This document shows, one piece after another, positions 62,356-64,000 of a stretch of DNA of 64,000 nt; position 1 is the first letter of the stretch, and each line of letters opens with the position of its first letter. The translations under genes and the position numbers were made by a program. Source of the DNA: Rhodocyclaceae bacterium (lineage in GTDB: Bacteria; Pseudomonadota; Gammaproteobacteria; Burkholderiales; Rhodocyclaceae). The DNA lies in assembly GCA_028714035.1 (NCBI GenBank), contig JAQTNA010000023.1:1-64000 (forward strand), written 5' to 3'. The notes under the pieces are model-generated. The model did no database searches. It was not told where the DNA came from and saw nothing but the letters and a program-made list of their open reading frames with translations.

Positions 62356-62427
62356 CCCCGCGGGGACATCGTTTGTCCCCATGGGCAAGGTGTCTCCGTG
62401 TTTTCTTGATCTAACCGGAGACTCAGC
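62356..62427 (+). promoter_or_regulatory. Structured 5' leader, copy 1
   Basis: A first hairpin, GGGGACA (62362-62368) with TGTCCCC (62374-62380), is flanked by CCCC at 62356-62359 that can pair with the later GGG. A second hairpin, GTCTCCG (62392-62398) with CGGAGAC (62416-62422), covers the ribosome site GGAGA just before ATG 62428. The same architecture with different stem sequences precedes the next two genes. Confidence 0.65.
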
Positions 62428-62832
62428 ATGGAAAAGATAGTCCTCATCGCGGCCCTTCTCGGGTCGTTCTGGATGGCGATACAAGGCACCAGGGCCGGCG
62501 TTTCGGCGCTATGGTCGGTTGTCCGGCGGTTCTCGACCGCCGACAAGGGTGCAAAACCCGGTATTGCCAACACCACGAGCGAACCGAAGGTGCCGACAGT
62601 GGCGCCCGACAAGACCTCTGACCCATGGGCCGGACTCAACACCCCGACCTTCATGCGTAAGGGGGGTACGTTCGCCCAGATTGAGGAGAAGGCCGAGGAG
62701 AAGGCAGCCCGAATCAAGGTGGAGCGCGAGGCGGCAAGCAAGCCAAAGCGCCGAACCAGGCGGCCCAAAGCGGCGCTCAATCCGGCCCCGAGTCTGTCGC
62801 CGAATCTGCTGCCGGATTTCGATCTGCTCTGA
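62428..62832 (+). CDS. Unknown small membrane-anchored protein
   Basis: The 134-residue protein has an N-terminal membrane segment (IVLIAALLGSFWMAI), then a Lys/Arg/Glu-rich tail (QIEEKAEEKAARIKVEREAA) that is likely coiled coil, and ends Pro/Leu-rich. No domain is recognised. Its start is preceded by the structured leader with a hidden ribosome site. Confidence 0.7.
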   Translation: MEKIVLIAALLGSFWMAIQGTRAGVSALWSVVRRFSTADKGAKPGIANTTSEPKVPTVAPDKTSDPWAGLNTPTFMRKGGTFAQIEEKAEEKAARIKVEREAASKPKRRTRRPKAALNPAPSLSPNLLPDFDLL

Positions 62833-62857
62833 TAACGAAACGAATCGTTTTTTTCAT

Positions 62858-62922
62858 CCCCGCGGGGGCGTCAAGCCTCCGCAAGGGGCGTGGTGCCTCC
62901 GCTTTTTCATCATGGAGGCAAC
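62858..62922 (+). promoter_or_regulatory. Structured 5' leader, copy 2
   Basis: Hairpin 1 is GGGGGC (62864-62869) with GCCTCC (62875-62880), allowing one G-U pair; CCCC 62858-62861 can pair with GGGG 62885-62888. Hairpin 2 is TGCCTCC (62894-62900) with GGAGGCA (62914-62920), which contains the ribosome site of the ATG at 62923. Bases 62853-62870 equal 18 nt of the CRISPR repeat. Confidence 0.65.
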
Positions 62923-63000
62923 ATGGTACTCATCATCATCGCTTGCTGCGTTTCCGGTTGGGTTATCAGCCGTCCGGTCATCCGGGCGCTTGGCCTGTAA
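62923..63000 (+). CDS. Small 25-residue hydrophobic peptide
   Basis: ATG 62923 has a perfect AGGAGG-like site (GGAGG, 5 bp upstream) and the frame gives MVLIIIACCVSGWVISRPVI then RALGL and a stop at 62998-63000. One membrane helix with a Cys pair fills most of it. The strong ribosome site and the leader conserved before three consecutive starts support it as real, though its function is unknown. Confidence 0.55.
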   Translation: MVLIIIACCVSGWVISRPVIRALGL

Positions 63001-63050
63001 CCGCGGACCTGAATCATCCAGTGCCGAGCAGTCGGCGCTTTCGTCAATCG

Positions 63051-63121
63051 CCCCCGTGGGATGCTTTCATCCCGCAAGGGGTGGCGTGTCTCCTGGGGGT
63101 TTGTCATTCCCAGGAGGCAAC
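63051..63121 (+). promoter_or_regulatory. Structured 5' leader, copy 3
   Basis: Hairpin 1 is GGGATG (63058-63063) with CATCCC (63068-63073); CCCC 63052-63055 pairs with GGGG 63078-63081. Hairpin 2 is CTCCTGGG (63090-63097) with CCCAGGAG (63109-63116), covering the ribosome site of ATG 63122. Confidence 0.65.
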
Positions 63122-64000
63122 ATGAAAATCAATACGATGGTTCCCGGCCTGCCGGCCGAGCAATACCATGGCGATATGGCAGTGGGCCATTCCGGGCTGG
63201 TGCGCATCATGCGTTCGCCGGCCCACTTCCAGGAGTATGTCTCCAATCCGCCTGTTCCGACGCCGGCAATGGCGTTCGGCACTGCGGTTCATGCCGCAAT
63301 TCTGGAGCCGAAGGAATTTGGCGACCAGTACGCGGTGGTGGACGAGGCCGAGCTGGAAGGTACCCTGGAATCGCTCGACGACTTCAAGGCTGCGGCCGAC
63401 AAGCTGGGGATCGCTTACGGCGTGCCGACCAAGGACGAACTGAAAGCCGCCATCAAGGCGGCGGACACAGAGGGCGCCTGTCGCTTCAAGGACGATGTGC
63501 AGGCCGAGATGGCTGCCCTTACCCAGGAGAAGCTCCAAGGCACACTCCAGTCGCTGGACGATCTCAGGTGTGCGGCGGAAGTGCTTGGTGTGGCAACTGC
63601 CAGGATGAAGAAGGACGACCTCAAGTCCGCCATCAGGGCGGCGGACAGTTTGGGCACCTACCGTTTCAAAGAGGATGTGGCGGCGGAAATTGCTGCCATC
63701 ACCCAGGAGAAGCTGGTCGGCACCCTACAGTCGCTTGAAGACTACAGGACTGCGGCACAGATCCTTGGTGTTCGCAAGGAAGCTCTGGGCAAGGACGAAC
63801 TTAAAGCCGCCATCAAGGCGGCAGACGGTGCGGGCGCTTGTCGCTTCCGTGAGGATGTTCTCGTCGAGTTATACGATGCCAAGACCCTCCTCAAGCCAGA
63901 GCAGATGGCGGCGATCCAGAGCATGGCGTACCTGGTGCGCTGTCACGCCGGCGCGGCCAAAAAGCTGTCCAACGGCATGGCCGAGATGTCCGGGTTCTGG
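63122..64000 (+). CDS. RecE-like PD-(D/E)XK nuclease with internal repeats (3' end outside window)
   Basis: The open frame runs to the window end (293 codons visible). The N-terminus (SGLVRIMRSPAHFQEYVSNP, then PTPAMAFGTAVHAAILEPKE) matches the DUF3799/RecE-like exonuclease family used in phage and element recombination. At residues 80-260 three 60-residue units follow each other (each GTL-[EQ]-S-L-[DE]-D..., period 180 bp at 63358, 63538 and 63718), inserted before the catalytic part. The expected PD-(D/E)XK core residues lie after the window. Confidence 0.78.
   Translation, partial: MKINTMVPGLPAEQYHGDMAVGHSGLVRIMRSPAHFQEYVSNPPVPTPAMAFGTAVHAAILEPKEFGDQYAVVDEAELEGTLESLDDFKAAADKLGIAYGVPTKDELKAAIKAADTEGACRFKDDVQAEMAALTQEKLQGTLQSLDDLRCAAEVLGVATARMKKDDLKSAIRAADSLGTYRFKEDVAAEIAAITQEKLVGTLQSLEDYRTAAQILGVRKEALGKDELKAAIKAADGAGACRFREDVLVELYDAKTLLKPEQMAAIQSMAYLVRCHAGAAKKLSNGMAEMSGFW

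Noticed and set aside
59378-64000. Search by eye for spacers of the array matching the integrated element
   Set aside because: Only a few spacers were compared with this region and no match was found. This was not exhaustive, so self-targeting is neither shown nor excluded.

Overview
The window is GC-rich chromosomal DNA. Its conserved gene runs (gyrA-serC-serA-pheA-hisC-tyrA, uvrC-pgsA-tRNA, a system I ccm cluster, an octaheme cytochrome operon and a PEP-CTERM protein) point to a respiratory betaproteobacterium, probably of the Rhodocyclales or Nitrosomonadales type. The genus cannot be fixed from the sequence alone.

Layout. (1) 1-13.4 kb: a complete type I-E CRISPR-Cas locus on the minus strand, in the order cas3, cas8e, cse2, cas7e, cas5e, cas6e, a Phd/UPF0175-type antitoxin with a PIN (DUF3368) toxin, cas1, cas2, leader, then 48 repeats with 47 spacers. 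A truncated WYL-type regulator remnant lies before cas3, and an IS630-like transposase tail ends 47 bp from the distal end of the array. (2) 13.4-21.7 kb: aromatic amino acid, histidine and serine genes plus gyrA on the minus strand. The CRISPR locus follows tyrA. (3) 21.8-33 kb: an S4 RNA-binding protein, then parE, a HEPN/nucleotidyltransferase (HepT/MntA-like) pair, parC with an in-frame palindromic repeat, and a 1773-residue protein joining two alpha/beta-hydrolase modules to a CHAT caspase-like protease. (4) 33-40.8 kb: a DUF302 protein, an octaheme tetrathionate-reductase-family cytochrome and a cytochrome b on the plus strand, converging on a histidine kinase, LuxR-type regulator, TlpA-like thioredoxin and REC-domain protein set on the minus strand. 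(5) 40.8-44 kb: tRNA-Thr, uvrC, pgsA, and tRNA-Gly, -Cys, -Gly. (6) 44-59.3 kb: ccmABCDE, a heavy-metal RND operon (czcB-czcA-DUF3240-czcC) on the opposite strand, ccmFGHI, a TSUP permease and a PEP-CTERM protein. (7) 59.4-64 kb: tRNA-Leu followed by a tyrosine integrase and the start of an integrated element that carries an AlpA-like regulator, a helicase fragment, a DUF1845 protein, small membrane proteins and a RecE-like nuclease cut by the window end.

How the genes fit together. The ccm genes attach haem to c-type cytochromes such as the octaheme protein, which the adjacent cytochrome b can link to the quinone pool. The neighbouring two-component genes and the thioredoxin may regulate or support that branch. 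The defence content is high: CRISPR-Cas, two toxin-antitoxin pairs placed inside other operons, and the CHAT/hydrolase protein.

The most notable signals are the CHAT/double-hydrolase protein; three consecutive genes of the integrated element that each carry a similar two-hairpin 5' leader with compensatory base changes, one of which shares 18 nt with the CRISPR repeat; and the toxin-antitoxin pair with its own palindromic operator in the cas operon.
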